Source: SOJZ01 sp964556565 (GTDB lineage: Archaea; Thermoproteota; Bathyarchaeia; Bathyarchaeales; Bathyarchaeaceae). Taken from it: a DNA stretch of 23,059 nt. This document shows, one piece after another, positions 1 through 8,302 of the stretch. The stretch covers positions 1 to 23,059 of the forward strand of contig CAZKWF010000029.1 in NCBI GenBank assembly GCA_964556565.1, in the 5' to 3' direction. Position 1 is the first letter of the stretch; each line of letters starts with the position of its first letter. A model generated the notes under the pieces. The model searched no databases. It worked only from the letters and a program-made list of their open reading frames with translations, and was not told the origin of the DNA. Made by a program: the position numbers and the translations under genes.

Positions 1-887
1 AAACATTAACAGTATCAGCTTTGATTTCTCTGATTATTGGAGTGGGGGTAGGTTATGCTCTATCTTATGGAGAGATTTCAAAACTTCAATCAGAAAATGA
101 GGAATTAGAAGAGGCTTTTGAACAACTTGTCAAGTGTTTTTTGATTGGAGACTCGAATTTCACAACCTCTTTAGATGAGAATGTTTGGTGGGATGTTGAG
201 GCTTGGCATGGAAACCCAGATTCAATAAGCGAAATCGAAAACGGAACACTCCATCTATTCTACAATGAAACAGAAGGAGATTGGTATGGCAACAGCGGAG
301 TATACCAAGGCAGACATCCAGATGGCAGGAACACGACTCGATTGTGGGTAGAGAGAATATCAGAAACCGCTAACTTCAGCGACTATGTCATTTTTCCCAA
401 GAGCATGCTGAGTAACAAATTCCAGCTTAAAGCAAAGTTCAGGATCCTTAACATGGGATTCAACTGTTACCCAAGCGTTTTCGCTTTTGATCCTACACAC
501 GCAAGAGTTAATCTAGGCATAACGTTGATGTGTGCCCTGGGCGACAACCCTTACAGCGTTGAAGCTCAAACCTTATGGTTAGACCTTTACTTTGCTGGAT
601 ACAGTGTAGATGAAACTCACATCTGGTTTATCCCAGAGAACGCAAACTACGTGGATACTCATGATGACGTTCATGCTGGATACTTTGTTGGCGAAGTTCC
701 TTCATCAAGCTTCGGCGAGTGGATCACAATGTCAATAGATTTAGGAGACTACATCAGCAAAACGCTTAACCTCATAACCGAGATTGACGTTGAAATGATA
801 AGAATTTACGGCTTCATAGTGTTCGTTGAATGCCTCGGAGCCTATGCTGAAGTTGAATACGATAATATAGAAACCTACAAAACATAG
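1..887 (+). CDS. Membrane-anchored or secreted glycoprotein-like protein, 5' partial
   Basis: The frame is open to the left edge (codons from base 3), so the true start is probably outside the window; the first in-window start is a TTG at 21. The protein opens with a hydrophobic stretch (about 20 residues, ending in GVGVGYAL), which looks like a signal anchor, followed by a short Glu/Leu-rich coiled coil and then a beta-rich domain with many aromatic residues (Trp, Tyr, Phe), resembling a concanavalin/LamG-like jelly roll. Five N-glycosylation sequons (NFT, NGT, NET, NTT, NFS) lie after the hydrophobic stretch, which fits an exported archaeal protein. I do not recognise the family; a carbohydrate-binding or surface role is inference only. 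The stop is followed 17 bases later by a TGCATGCA palindrome. Confidence 0.7.
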   Translation, partial: TLTVSALISLIIGVGVGYALSYGEISKLQSENEELEEAFEQLVKCFLIGDSNFTTSLDENVWWDVEAWHGNPDSISEIENGTLHLFYNETEGDWYGNSGVYQGRHPDGRNTTRLWVERISETANFSDYVIFPKSMLSNKFQLKAKFRILNMGFNCYPSVFAFDPTHARVNLGITLMCALGDNPYSVEAQTLWLDLYFAGYSVDETHIWFIPENANYVDTHDDVHAGYFVGEVPSSSFGEWITMSIDLGDYISKTLNLITEIDVEMIRIYGFIVFVECLGAYAEVEYDNIETYKT

Positions 888-904
888 CTGTCTGGTTCCG
901 TCTA

Positions 905-914
905 ATGCATGCAC
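905..914. repeat. TGCATGCA intergenic palindrome, copy 1
   Basis: ATGCATGCAC contains the octamer TGCATGCA (906-913), 18 bases after the stop of the preceding gene. It belongs to a family of identical octamers found only between genes in this window. The rest of the gap 888-1106 shows no gene apart from a TATA-like box near 1041. Confidence 0.6.
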
Positions 915-1040
915 TGAATATCCGAAACTGGAGCCCTCATTTTCCCTTTGAACAATTGATTCAACATGGTTGTGTTACTAATGAGAACTTTGGACCGTTC
1001 TGTTTAGTCTTTGAGCTTGGATGGTAGAAGTTTTCTTCCA

Positions 1041-1050
1041 AAATTATTAA
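1041..1050 (+). promoter_or_regulatory. TATA-like box for the 106-residue gene
   Basis: AAATTATTAA lies about 60 bases before the ATG at 1107, placing a transcription start near 1070-1075 and leaving a leader that contains a near-perfect Shine-Dalgarno sequence, AAGGAGGTGA (1093-1102). This is the strongest ribosome site in the window. Confidence 0.4.
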
Positions 1051-1106
1051 TGCAACTTGAAATGGAATAATCTAAATGACATAATAGGAGAAAAGGAGGT
1101 GAGAAA

Positions 1107-1427
1107 ATGCTATACATTATGTGCTTCAACCTGAAGAATGGTGTAAGCGAGGAGGAGTTTGCTAATAAGGTAAAAGAGCTATGGGATTATCTTGAAGGCA
1201 AGGTGGAAGGAGCTAGGGTTGGGAAACTCTATCGGCATCACCTCTTCGGTGCGAATCTGAGGACATATCAAATGCATATGGAGGTTAAAGACTTCAGCAC
1301 ATGGGATAGATTCTTAGCCTTCATTAAGAAGGACGCTAAGGGAACAAGACTCATGCATGAAAATTGGTGGAAACTCATAGACATGAACACACACTTTGAT
1401 GAATTCGTTAGGGAAATACCCTTGTAG
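1107..1427 (+). CDS. Small conserved-looking protein, probable dimeric alpha/beta-barrel fold
   Basis: A 106-residue soluble protein. The start is well fixed by the strong ribosome site four bases upstream. The pattern is beta (LYIMCFNLK), helix (SEEEFANKVKELWDYLEG), beta (GARVGKLYRH), beta (RTYQMHMEVKD), helix (STWDRFLAFIKKD), which is the layout of ferredoxin-like dimeric alpha/beta-barrel proteins such as NIPSNAP- or DUF6614-type families. There is no cofactor motif and no obvious catalytic residue, although His and Trp residues cluster in the C-terminal half. It stands alone with its own promoter. Function unknown; the fold assignment rests only on the secondary-structure pattern read by eye. 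Confidence 0.75.
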   Translation: MLYIMCFNLKNGVSEEEFANKVKELWDYLEGKVEGARVGKLYRHHLFGANLRTYQMHMEVKDFSTWDRFLAFIKKDAKGTRLMHENWWKLIDMNTHFDEFVREIPL

Positions 1428-1448
1428 ACATCGACTTTCCCCCAAATG

Positions 1449-1458
1449 ATGCATGCAT
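1449..1458. repeat. TGCATGCA intergenic palindrome, copy 2
   Basis: ATGCATGCAT sits 22 bases after the stop of the preceding gene. It forms the loop of a weak imperfect hairpin whose arms are TTTCCCCC (from about 1436) and GGGAAA (to about 1467). A 3'-end role is possible. Confidence 0.6.
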
Positions 1459-1506
1459 GTTGGGAAAGCCTCTTCATATACTTATAATACCTTGATATAC
1501 CGTATA

Positions 1507-1539
1507 GTTTTCCAGAAAACCTTTTTATAACGTTCTGGA
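1507..1539 (+). promoter_or_regulatory. Promoter with nested inverted repeats before the epimerase gene
   Basis: The TATA-like box CTTTTTATAA (1521-1530) is placed for a start near 1551. Immediately upstream is a palindrome GTTTTC-CA-GAAAAC (1507-1520) and a second inverted repeat, TCCAGAA (1511-1517) with TTCTGGA (1533-1539), brackets the TATA box. Repeats of this kind over the TATA/BRE are typical archaeal repressor operators, so the locus may be switched by a local regulator; the regulator is not in the window. Confidence 0.45.
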
Positions 1540-1565
1540 CAAGCCATTCAGCGTTCTCACAGGGG

Positions 1566-1982
1566 TTGAAGTGTGAATTGGTTGTTGGAATAGACCATGT
1601 AGGAGTTGCTGTGAACAACTTAGACGAGGCAATCAGTCTCTACCGCGACGTTTTAGGCTTGAAGCTTGAGGGCGTTCACGCGGTGGAAGAGCAGAAGGTT
1701 AAGGTGGCTTCTTTCTCAACTGGTGGAGAAACCAGAATAGAGCTTTTGGAGCCAACCGAAAGCGAAAGCCCAGTCGCCAAATTTATTGAGAGGCGTGGGG
1801 AGGGTGTCCACCACATCGCATTAAAGGTCAGAAACATTGAGACTGTTCTTGAAGAACTCAAGGGGAAGGGCTTAAAATTGGTAGATGAAAAACCAAGAAT
1901 CGGCGTTGGCGGAGCAAAAATAGCCTTCATCCATCCGAAGAGCACAAGAAACGTCCTTTATGAGCTTTGTGAAAAGCCATAG
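1566..1982 (+). CDS. mce: Methylmalonyl-CoA epimerase
   Basis: Converts (S)- and (R)-methylmalonyl-CoA into each other, linking the carboxyltransferase step to the mutase. It is a 138-residue vicinal-oxygen-chelate protein with the usual two paired beta-alpha-beta modules: IDHVGVAVNNLDEA at the N terminus and GEGVHHIALKV at about 79-88, ending HPKSTRN..YELCE. The candidate metal ligands His11, Glu59, His83 and Glu133 are all in family positions. The length is normal. The start is uncertain: TTG at 1566 touches the run AGGGG, while TTG at 1578 gives a more typical N terminus and a better (if long) ribosome-site spacing. It is the first gene of a plus-strand group followed 12 bases later by biotin protein ligase. 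Confidence 0.92.
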   Translation: MKCELVVGIDHVGVAVNNLDEAISLYRDVLGLKLEGVHAVEEQKVKVASFSTGGETRIELLEPTESESPVAKFIERRGEGVHHIALKVRNIETVLEELKGKGLKLVDEKPRIGVGGAKIAFIHPKSTRNVLYELCEKP

Positions 1983-1994
1983 TGGCAGACCAGC

Positions 1995-2792
1995 ATGTCA
2001 ACAAAGATAAGATTGAGCCAGCTTCAGGATGGCTTACTCACCAAACATTTAGGAAAAAGCATTCTCTTTTCCCATAAGATTGACTCGACAAACAAGCGGG
2101 CCAAAGAACTAGCCCTGTACGGAACACCCGAAGGAACGATTGTGATTGCGGAAACTCAAACGAAAGGACAAGGAAGACTTGACAGAGAATGGGTTTCCCC
2201 AACCGGGGGATTGTGGTTTTCCCTGATTCTCAGACCCAAACTTCGCCCCTCAGAAGCCGTTAAACTCACTTTTGTGGCTGGACTGGCTGTAGCCAAGGTT
2301 TTACGTGAGACGTTTGATTTAAGAGTGGAGACTAAGTGGCCCAATGATGTGATTGTGAATGGACGGAAAATCTGTGGTATACTCACCGAGATGAACACGA
2401 CAGGCGAAACCGTCAACTTCGTCGTGGTAGGCGTCGGAGTTAACATGAACTTTGATGTGGAAAAGGCTTTCCCAGAGCATCTGAGAAGAGTTGCGACCTC
2501 GATTGAGAATGAGCTTGGTCGAAAGGTTCGATTAGAAGAGCTTTTTAGGGGTTTGCTTGAAAGGATGGAAAATCTTTATGAACTTTTTACAAAGGAAGGA
2601 TTTAATTCAATTCTAGAAGAATGGAAAAACTATGCTGGTTTCCTTGGTCGCCAAGTGGAAGTCACAAGTCCAACCGAAAAATTGAGTGGTTTAGCGTTAG
2701 ACGTTGACCATGATGGTGCGTTGGTTCTTAGACTTGAAGATGGAACGATAAGACGTGTTTTCGTTGGAGATACTTCTTTGCGAAAACAGTAG
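1995..2792 (+). CDS. birA: Biotin--protein ligase (class I, no DNA-binding domain)
   Basis: Activates biotin with ATP and attaches it to the lysine of the biotin carrier encoded at 6075. The 265-residue protein starts directly with the catalytic domain: substrate loop STNKRAKEL near 31-39, the biotinyl-adenylate motif GQGRLDREW (58-66), and TKWPNDVIVNGRK followed by CGIL near 113-130, which carries the catalytic lysine. A C-terminal SH3-like beta domain (FLGRQVEV...GALVLRLEDG...VFVGDTSLR) closes it. There is no helix-turn-helix, so it should not repress biotin genes. It lies 12 bases after the epimerase and probably shares its transcript. Its presence beside a biotin enzyme is functional logic rather than chance. 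Confidence 0.93.
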   Translation: MSTKIRLSQLQDGLLTKHLGKSILFSHKIDSTNKRAKELALYGTPEGTIVIAETQTKGQGRLDREWVSPTGGLWFSLILRPKLRPSEAVKLTFVAGLAVAKVLRETFDLRVETKWPNDVIVNGRKICGILTEMNTTGETVNFVVVGVGVNMNFDVEKAFPEHLRRVATSIENELGRKVRLEELFRGLLERMENLYELFTKEGFNSILEEWKNYAGFLGRQVEVTSPTEKLSGLALDVDHDGALVLRLEDGTIRRVFVGDTSLRKQ

Positions 2793-2855
2793 AATATAAC
2801 CGTGTTAGACCTTCTCGAAGCAAGCGAATCATAATCTTTTAGAGTTTTTCCATAT

Positions 2856-2864
2856 GCTCTAAAT
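2856..2864 (+). promoter_or_regulatory. Probable TATA box for the carboxyltransferase operon
   Basis: GCTCTAAAT lies about 43 bases before the ATG at 2904, which would give a short leader carrying AGTGAGGA (2890-2897) as ribosome site. A second A+T-rich stretch at 2829-2841 is an alternative. The gap 2793-2903 has no other feature. Confidence 0.4.
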
Positions 2865-2903
2865 ACCCGTGAAGCAATATACTCCAAAAAGTGAGGAAAT
2901 AAA

Positions 2904-4472
2904 ATGAGCACTACAAAAGAACCGACTGTTGAGGACAAAATCAAACAGTTAAGGGCACGGAAAGAAAAAGCTAAGCTGGGCGGCGGGAAAAAAAGAATCG
3001 AGGCACAACATAAGAAAGACAAACTCACAGCCAGAGAAAGAATCGAACTCTTGTTAGACCCCGAAAGCTTCAATGAACTCGACCAGTTTGTAGTCCACCA
3101 GTGCACAGAATTCGGCATGGCAGAACGAAAAATCGCCGGAGACGGCGTCGTAACCGGATACGGCACAATCGACGGAAGACTCGTCTACGTGTTTTCCCAA
3201 GATTTCACAGTTTTCGGCGGCGCCCTCGGCGAGATGTTTGCAGAAAAAGTGTGCAAAATCATGGACCTAGCTCTGAAAACGGGAGCACCCGTCATCGGCT
3301 TGAACGACTCAGGCGGAGCCAGGATCCAAGAAGGTGTGGCAAGTCTCGCAGGATACGGAGACATATTCTTCCGAAACGTGATAGCCTCAGGCGTAATACC
3401 ACAGATATCCGCTATTATGGGACCATGCGCCGGCGGTGCAGTCTATTCACCCGCCCTCACAGACTTCATAGTTATGGTGGACAAGACAAGCCACATGTTC
3501 ATCACAGGACCACAGGTGATCAAGACTGTGGTGGGTCAAGAAGTAACCTTTGAGGAGCTCGGCGGAGCCCTAGCCCACAGCCAAACCAGTGGCGTCACGC
3601 ACTTTATCGCAAAGGATGAAGAACACTGCATTCAAATCATCAAGCAATTACTAAGTTACTTACCATCCAATTACCTAGAAGACCCACCACTCGTGGAGAC
3701 AGGTGACGACCCAAACAGAACCGACGAAGGCCTAGCGGGCATAATCCCAGACGATCCAGACAAGCCATACAACGTTAAAGAGATCATCTATCATGTAGTG
3801 GACAACGGAGAATTCTTTGAGGTTCAACCGCTCTGGGCACCTAACATTGTGATCGGATTCGCCCGCCTAAACGGCAGAACTGTAGGGATTGTAGCCAACC
3901 AACCCTCATTCTATGCTGGAGCCTTAGATATCAACTCATCAGTGAAAGGGGGAAGATTCGTGAGGTTCTGCGATGCCTTCAATATACCTGTCATAACCTT
4001 TGTTGATGTGCCGGGCTTCCTACCCGGAATCGAGCAAGAACATGGCGGAATCATCCGACACGGCTCCAAGCTATTATATGCATATTGTGAAGCAACCGTG
4101 CCAAAAATCACGCTAATCGTCCGGAAGGCATACGGTGGAGCCTACGACGTCATGGGGAGCAAGCACTCTGGGGGCGATATTAACTATGCATGGCCAACCG
4201 CTGAGATGGCTGTGATGGGACCCCAAGGAGCTATTAACATAATTTTCAGGAAAGAAATCGCTGAAGCCACAGACCCGGAGCAAAAACGGATGGAACTTGT
4301 GAGTGAATACCGTCGAAAGTTTGCAGACCCATACGTGGCGGCACAGAAAGGCTATATTGACGAAGTGATCGAGCCGGCAGAAACCAGACCCAAGCTAATT
4401 AGCGCACTTGAGATGTTAGCCACCAAGCGGGAGGCGAGGCCGCCTAAAAAACACGCAAACATACCACTATAA
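2904..4472 (+). CDS. Methylmalonyl-CoA/propionyl-CoA carboxyltransferase, 12S-type subunit
   Basis: Moves a carboxyl group between biotin and propionyl-CoA/methylmalonyl-CoA. At 522 residues it has the standard length for PccB, MmdA and the 12S subunit of transcarboxylase. Two crotonase-like halves are clear: the first has SGGARIQEGV near 135-145 and MGPCAGGAVYSPALTDF near 170-187 (acyl-CoA oxyanion hole); the second has VPGFLPGIEQEHGGIIRHG near 367-385 and YGGAYDVMGSKH..GDINYAWP near 409-430 (carboxybiotin site). An N-terminal basic helix precedes the core. It is followed after 55 bases by the 5S-type gene. Sequence alone cannot tell carboxylase, decarboxylase and transcarboxylase apart; the neighbours favour transcarboxylase because no biotin carboxylase is present. 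Confidence 0.93.
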   Translation: MSTTKEPTVEDKIKQLRARKEKAKLGGGKKRIEAQHKKDKLTARERIELLLDPESFNELDQFVVHQCTEFGMAERKIAGDGVVTGYGTIDGRLVYVFSQDFTVFGGALGEMFAEKVCKIMDLALKTGAPVIGLNDSGGARIQEGVASLAGYGDIFFRNVIASGVIPQISAIMGPCAGGAVYSPALTDFIVMVDKTSHMFITGPQVIKTVVGQEVTFEELGGALAHSQTSGVTHFIAKDEEHCIQIIKQLLSYLPSNYLEDPPLVETGDDPNRTDEGLAGIIPDDPDKPYNVKEIIYHVVDNGEFFEVQPLWAPNIVIGFARLNGRTVGIVANQPSFYAGALDINSSVKGGRFVRFCDAFNIPVITFVDVPGFLPGIEQEHGGIIRHGSKLLYAYCEATVPKITLIVRKAYGGAYDVMGSKHSGGDINYAWPTAEMAVMGPQGAINIIFRKEIAEATDPEQKRMELVSEYRRKFADPYVAAQKGYIDEVIEPAETRPKLISALEMLATKREARPPKKHANIPL

Positions 4473-4527
4473 ATGGGCGTTTACTTTAGTCTCACACCAA
4501 AAACCCTAGAAACGAGGGTGAACAGGC

Positions 4528-6072
4528 TTGACAGCGAAACCCGTGAGAATCACCGATACCACCTTTCGTGACGCACATCAGTCCTTAATGGCGACTAGAA
4601 TGCGCACTGAATCTATGATTCCAATCGCTGAGAAGATGGATCAAGTGGGCTTTTTCTCATTTGAAGTTTGGGGAGGAGCCACTTTCGATGTTTGCGTACG
4701 GTATCTGACTGAGGACCCTTGGGAGCGAATCCGTCAGCTGAAACTCCACATGAAACGAACACCTCTTCAGATGTTGCTGCGGGGACAAAACGTGGTTGGC
4801 TACAGAAACTATCCCGATGATGTTGTAATAAAGTTCGTGGAGAAGGCAGCTGAAAATGGAATCGACATATTCCGAATTTTTGACGCCTTGAACGACGTAA
4901 GAAACATGGAGGTAGCCATAAAAACCGTCAAAGATGTTGGCACCCATGCTCAAGGAAGCATCTGCTACACAATAAGTCCAGTCCACACCGTCGCGCATTA
5001 TGTAGAGATCGCCAAAAAACTTGTTGAACTGAAATGCGATTCCATCTGCATCAAGGACATGGCTGGGATGCTGGCTCCAGAAGTTGCCCACGAACTTGTG
5101 ACCGCCCTCAAAAAAGAGGTTAACCTTCCAGTGCATTTACACTGCCACAGCACAAGCGGAATGGCCATGATGACTTATCTCCGTGCATGCCACGCTGGAG
5201 TCGATATGATCGATACGGCGTTCTCACCATTAGCTTGGGGAACATCTCAGCCGCCAGTTGAGCCTATTGTGGCTGCTTTGGAGGGAACACCCTACGACCC
5301 AGGGTTTGACAAGGATCTTCTCAACGAGATTGCAGAGTACTTCCGTGAGCTGAGAGAGAAGTATTACGACCCATTGAAGCTGATTAACCCAAAGTCTGAA
5401 CGGGTTGACCCATCCATCATAGTTCACCAAATTCCCGGCGGAATGTTCTCCAATCTTCTCGAACAGTTAAGAGAACAGAACGCGCTTGACAGATTGAAAG
5501 AAGTTCAAGAAGAAGTTCCAAGAGTTAGAAAAGAGCTGGGATTTCCTCCCTTAGTGACACCTACAAGCCAACTTGTCGGCATACAAGCCGTATTTAATGT
5601 TCTTTCTGGCAAGCGTTACAGCGTTGTCCCAAAGGAGGTAAAGGATTACGTGAAAGGCCTATATGGAAAGCCATCAGCCCCCATCAACGAGGAAGTGAAA
5701 AAAAAGATTATTGGCGACGAAAAACCTATAACATGTCGGCCAGCCGACCTTTTGGAGCCTATCCTTGACAAGATACCCGATGAAGTAAAACCGTACATTG
5801 AGAGCGAGGAGGATGAGATAACCTACGCGCTGTTTCCCAAAGCAGCCCTAGAATTCTTCAAGAAGAGGAAAACCAAATGGGAAGGCGCGAAAACCGGAAT
5901 TCCCCCCGAGAGGATTAGGGAACTCGAAGAGGTTGCCGCTGTATCGGTTGCGGTTGCCACCTACTTGAGGAGTTTGCATGGAGTGAGGGCCCTAATCCCA
6001 ATTAGAGCGAAGGGAACACCCTCACCTTGGGTTTTAGCTGGCCGACAAAGCCTAGCTGAACGTGGTGGATAA
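4528..6072 (+). CDS. Pyruvate/oxaloacetate carboxyltransferase, 5S-type (PycB/OadA-like) subunit
   Basis: Transfers a carboxyl group between biotin and pyruvate/oxaloacetate. The 514-residue protein has a TIM-barrel domain starting DTTFRDAHQSLMATR (about 10-24), FEVWGGATFD near 46, the carboxylated lysine in CIKDMAG (Lys176), and the metal pair HLHCH (203-207), followed by the conserved post-barrel domain (IPGGMFSNLL...QLVGIQAVFNVL). Unlike many archaeal PycB and bacterial OadA proteins it has no fused biotin-carrier domain; the carrier is the next gene, two bases on. The TTG start is supported by GAGGGTG seven bases upstream. The C-terminal 80 residues after the barrel core are less conserved. 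Adjacent 12S and carrier genes point to a transcarboxylase complex. Confidence 0.92.
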   Translation: MTAKPVRITDTTFRDAHQSLMATRMRTESMIPIAEKMDQVGFFSFEVWGGATFDVCVRYLTEDPWERIRQLKLHMKRTPLQMLLRGQNVVGYRNYPDDVVIKFVEKAAENGIDIFRIFDALNDVRNMEVAIKTVKDVGTHAQGSICYTISPVHTVAHYVEIAKKLVELKCDSICIKDMAGMLAPEVAHELVTALKKEVNLPVHLHCHSTSGMAMMTYLRACHAGVDMIDTAFSPLAWGTSQPPVEPIVAALEGTPYDPGFDKDLLNEIAEYFRELREKYYDPLKLINPKSERVDPSIIVHQIPGGMFSNLLEQLREQNALDRLKEVQEEVPRVRKELGFPPLVTPTSQLVGIQAVFNVLSGKRYSVVPKEVKDYVKGLYGKPSAPINEEVKKKIIGDEKPITCRPADLLEPILDKIPDEVKPYIESEEDEITYALFPKAALEFFKKRKTKWEGAKTGIPPERIRELEEVAAVSVAVATYLRSLHGVRALIPIRAKGTPSPWVLAGRQSLAERGG

Positions 6073-6074
6073 GA

Positions 6075-6629
6075 TTGCCCATCTATGAAGTCTTCATCGA
6101 CGGCAAACCCCTGAAAATCGAAGTTATAAGAACTGGGGAAAGTTGCTTTACTGCCAAAATAGATGATAAATCCTTCAGTATAGAGTTGCCCGCTGACAAG
6201 CTCGACTTGGAGAAGGAAGTTTCCATAAGAATAGATGGTAGAGTGTACAAGATAGAATTGCCCAAGATCAACCGGGAGAAGTTCGTCCTCGTTAAGGTTG
6301 AAGAGGCAACATTCAAGGCTGAAGTTAAAACCCCCAGGAAAAGACCAGCACTGGCGGTTTTTGAACCAACCCGTGTAACGCCCATGAGGAGAACTATGGC
6401 GCCCAAGCGGGATGTGGAAGGGGCCGTGGCCGCACCCATGATGGGAAAAATTGTCTCAGTAATGATCAAGAAGGGAGACCATGTGAAAGCAGGTCAGATT
6501 GTATGCATCCTTGAGGCTATGAAAATGGAGAATGAAATCACGACGCCTAAGGCTGGAATTGTTCAACAAGTGTGTGTCTTTGAGGGCTCTTCAGTGAGCG
6601 AGGGCGAAACCCTCTTCGTGGTGAATTAG
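6075..6629 (+). CDS. Biotin carboxyl carrier protein (1.3S-like) with extra N-terminal beta domain
   Basis: Carries the carboxyl group on biotin between the 12S- and 5S-type subunits. The C-terminal 75 residues form a standard biotinyl domain with the EAMKM motif, biotinylated at Lys150, and a final hairpin ending in GETLFVVN. The first roughly 90 residues form a repeated beta pattern (YEVFIDGKPLKIEV, CFTAKIDDKSFSIELP, VSIRIDGRVYKIELP), reminiscent of the BT assembly domain of propionyl-CoA carboxylase alpha subunits, followed by a Pro/Arg-rich linker. The TTG start is preceded by GGTGG inside the end of the upstream gene. At 184 residues it is longer than the about 123-residue bacterial 1.3S subunit. 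Its last bases overlap the convergent mutase gene by four. Confidence 0.9.
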   Translation: MPIYEVFIDGKPLKIEVIRTGESCFTAKIDDKSFSIELPADKLDLEKEVSIRIDGRVYKIELPKINREKFVLVKVEEATFKAEVKTPRKRPALAVFEPTRVTPMRRTMAPKRDVEGAVAAPMMGKIVSVMIKKGDHVKAGQIVCILEAMKMENEITTPKAGIVQQVCVFEGSSVSEGETLFVVN

Positions 6630-8302
6630 AAGAAGGAAGGCGGCCTATACTCACCAAAAACCTCACGTAAAGTGTTGCATATCTCACCGAGGGTTGCGTA
6701 CCTTTTTACGGCTTGAAGTATTAAAGGCATAAGATTTACGTCTTCATGTTCAGCGGCTTTACACAACTTGCTTAGGATTTCATCCACTTTGACCTGGCTT
6801 CTTTGTCGTTTTATTTGTTTTAGGCGTTTGACAAGCTTTTTCTCGATTTCCGGGTCTATTCGCAGAATTTTTATCGGAACCTTTTCTTCGGTTAGGAATT
6901 CGTTCACGCCTACAATAACCCGTTTTTTAGCTTCAACCTCTTTTTGGAAGCGGTAGGCATTCTCCGCAATCTCGCGTTGCATAAAACCTTTTTCGATGGC
7001 CACGACAGCTCCTCCCATGGTGTCGATTTGTTCGATGTATTTTGTTGCCCTCTCTTCAATCTGGTTTGTTAAGTACTCCACGTAATATGAGCCTGCAATG
7101 GGGTCGATAGTATCAGCTACTCCGCTTTCATGTGCAATTATCTGCTGAGTTCTAAGAGCAAACATTACTGCCCGCTCGCTCGGTAAGGCATGAGCTTCAT
7201 CAAAGGAGTTCGTATGTAACGATTGGGTTCCTCCCAAAACGGCTGCCAATGCCTGAAGGGTTACCCTAGTAATGTTGTTGTAAGGTTGTTGAGCGGTTAG
7301 CGAAACACCTGAGGTTTGGGTGTGGAAGCGGAGCCTCCATGAGGCAGAGTTCTTGGCTCCAAAGCGTTCGCGCATGATTTTAGCCCACAATCTCCTTGCA
7401 GCCCTGAACTTAGCAATCTCCTCGAAGAAGTTGTTGTGAGCTGCAAAGAAGAAGGATAATCTGCTTGCGAACTTGTTCAAGTCTAAGCCTCGGTCGATGG
7501 CTGCTTGCACGTAGGCAATTGCGTTTGCAAATGTGAAGGCGATTTCTTCGACGGCGTCTGCACCAGCCTCACGGATGTGGTATCCGCTTATGCTGATGGT
7601 GTTCCATCTGGGCATGTGCTGAGAACAATACTCAAATATGTCGGTTACCATTCTTATCGAGGGTTTTGGTGGAAAAATATACAGGTTCCTCGCAACATAC
7701 TCCTTCAAAACGTCATTCTGGACTGTCCCGCCAAGCTGAGATTGTTCAAGACCCTGTTTTTGCCCAACTGCAATATACATGGCAAGCAAAACGCTTGCGG
7801 GGGCGTTAATAGTCATGGAAGTTGTGATCTTGTCTAGGGGAATTTTGTCAAAAATGATTTCCATATCTTGGAAAGTGCTTACGCTCACTCCAGCTCTGCC
7901 AACTTCGCCATGTGCCATCGGATGGTCGCAGTCATAACCGAGTTGGGTGGGCAAGTCAAAGGCTACGCTTAGGCCTTTTTGGCCTTGTTCTAGCAGATAT
8001 TTGAAGCGTTGGTTGGTTTGTTCGGCTGTGGCGAAGCCCGCGTACTGCCTCATGGTCCAAAATCTCGCCCTGTACATGGTTGGAAAAACGCCGCGGGTTA
8101 GCGGATATTCACCTGGGAAACCCAAGTTTCGCAAATAGTCAAAACCTGCAATATTAAGAGGGGTGTAGACTCGGCTTACTGGAATATTAGAGCTTGTGAA
8201 GAATTTGCCCCTCTCCGGAAGCTTTTCAAGGCTTTTTGGCACAGTATTTCTTTCCCATTTTTCTTTCTGTTGCCGAACTTCTTCCAGCTTCTTCTTGGAC
8301 AC
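6626..8302 (-). CDS. mcmA1: Methylmalonyl-CoA mutase, large (catalytic) subunit
   Basis: Isomerises succinyl-CoA and (R)-methylmalonyl-CoA with adenosylcobalamin. The protein is the substrate-binding TIM barrel only, about 558 residues, ending EYRPPSFF without the cobalamin-binding DxHxxG domain, as in two-subunit archaeal enzymes. The active-site segment MRQYAGFATAEQTNQRFKYL and then LSVAFDLPTQLGYDCDHP near the N terminus match MCM, and a Thr-Gln-rich QTSGVSLTAQQPYNN stretch follows. I take GTG at 8302 as start because AGGTG lies eight bases before it and the TATA-like box at 8334-8347 predicts a transcript beginning near 8317; an upstream TTG at 8320 would add six residues. The small subunit and the MeaB chaperone are not in the window. 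It is convergent with the biotin carrier gene, sharing four bases. Confidence 0.94.
   Translation of the reverse strand: MSKKKLEEVRQQKEKWERNTVPKSLEKLPERGKFFTSSNIPVSRVYTPLNIAGFDYLRNLGFPGEYPLTRGVFPTMYRARFWTMRQYAGFATAEQTNQRFKYLLEQGQKGLSVAFDLPTQLGYDCDHPMAHGEVGRAGVSVSTFQDMEIIFDKIPLDKITTSMTINAPASVLLAMYIAVGQKQGLEQSQLGGTVQNDVLKEYVARNLYIFPPKPSIRMVTDIFEYCSQHMPRWNTISISGYHIREAGADAVEEIAFTFANAIAYVQAAIDRGLDLNKFASRLSFFFAAHNNFFEEIAKFRAARRLWAKIMRERFGAKNSASWRLRFHTQTSGVSLTAQQPYNNITRVTLQALAAVLGGTQSLHTNSFDEAHALPSERAVMFALRTQQIIAHESGVADTIDPIAGSYYVEYLTNQIEERATKYIEQIDTMGGAVVAIEKGFMQREIAENAYRFQKEVEAKKRVIVGVNEFLTEEKVPIKILRIDPEIEKKLVKRLKQIKRQRSQVKVDEILSKLCKAAEHEDVNLMPLILQAVKRYATLGEICNTLREVFGEYRPPSFF

Noticed and set aside
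1434..1467. Hairpin TTTCCCCC...GGGAAA as a bacterial-type intrinsic terminator
   Set aside because: The stem has a two-base bulge, a long loop and no T run after it; the loop palindrome is the more notable feature.
1268..1618. Minus-strand 116-codon open frame over the small alpha/beta protein and the epimerase start
   Set aside because: It crosses a promoter and two well-supported plus-strand gene ends and lacks a ribosome site.
2630..3166. Minus-strand 178-codon open frame across the biotin ligase and carboxyltransferase genes
   Set aside because: It lies antisense to two strongly conserved proteins and is Ser/Pro/Leu-rich, as expected for a complement of coding sequence.
4657..5136. Minus-strand 159-codon open frame inside the 5S-type gene
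   Set aside because: It is antisense to the TIM-barrel core with its catalytic motifs and shows no family motif of its own.
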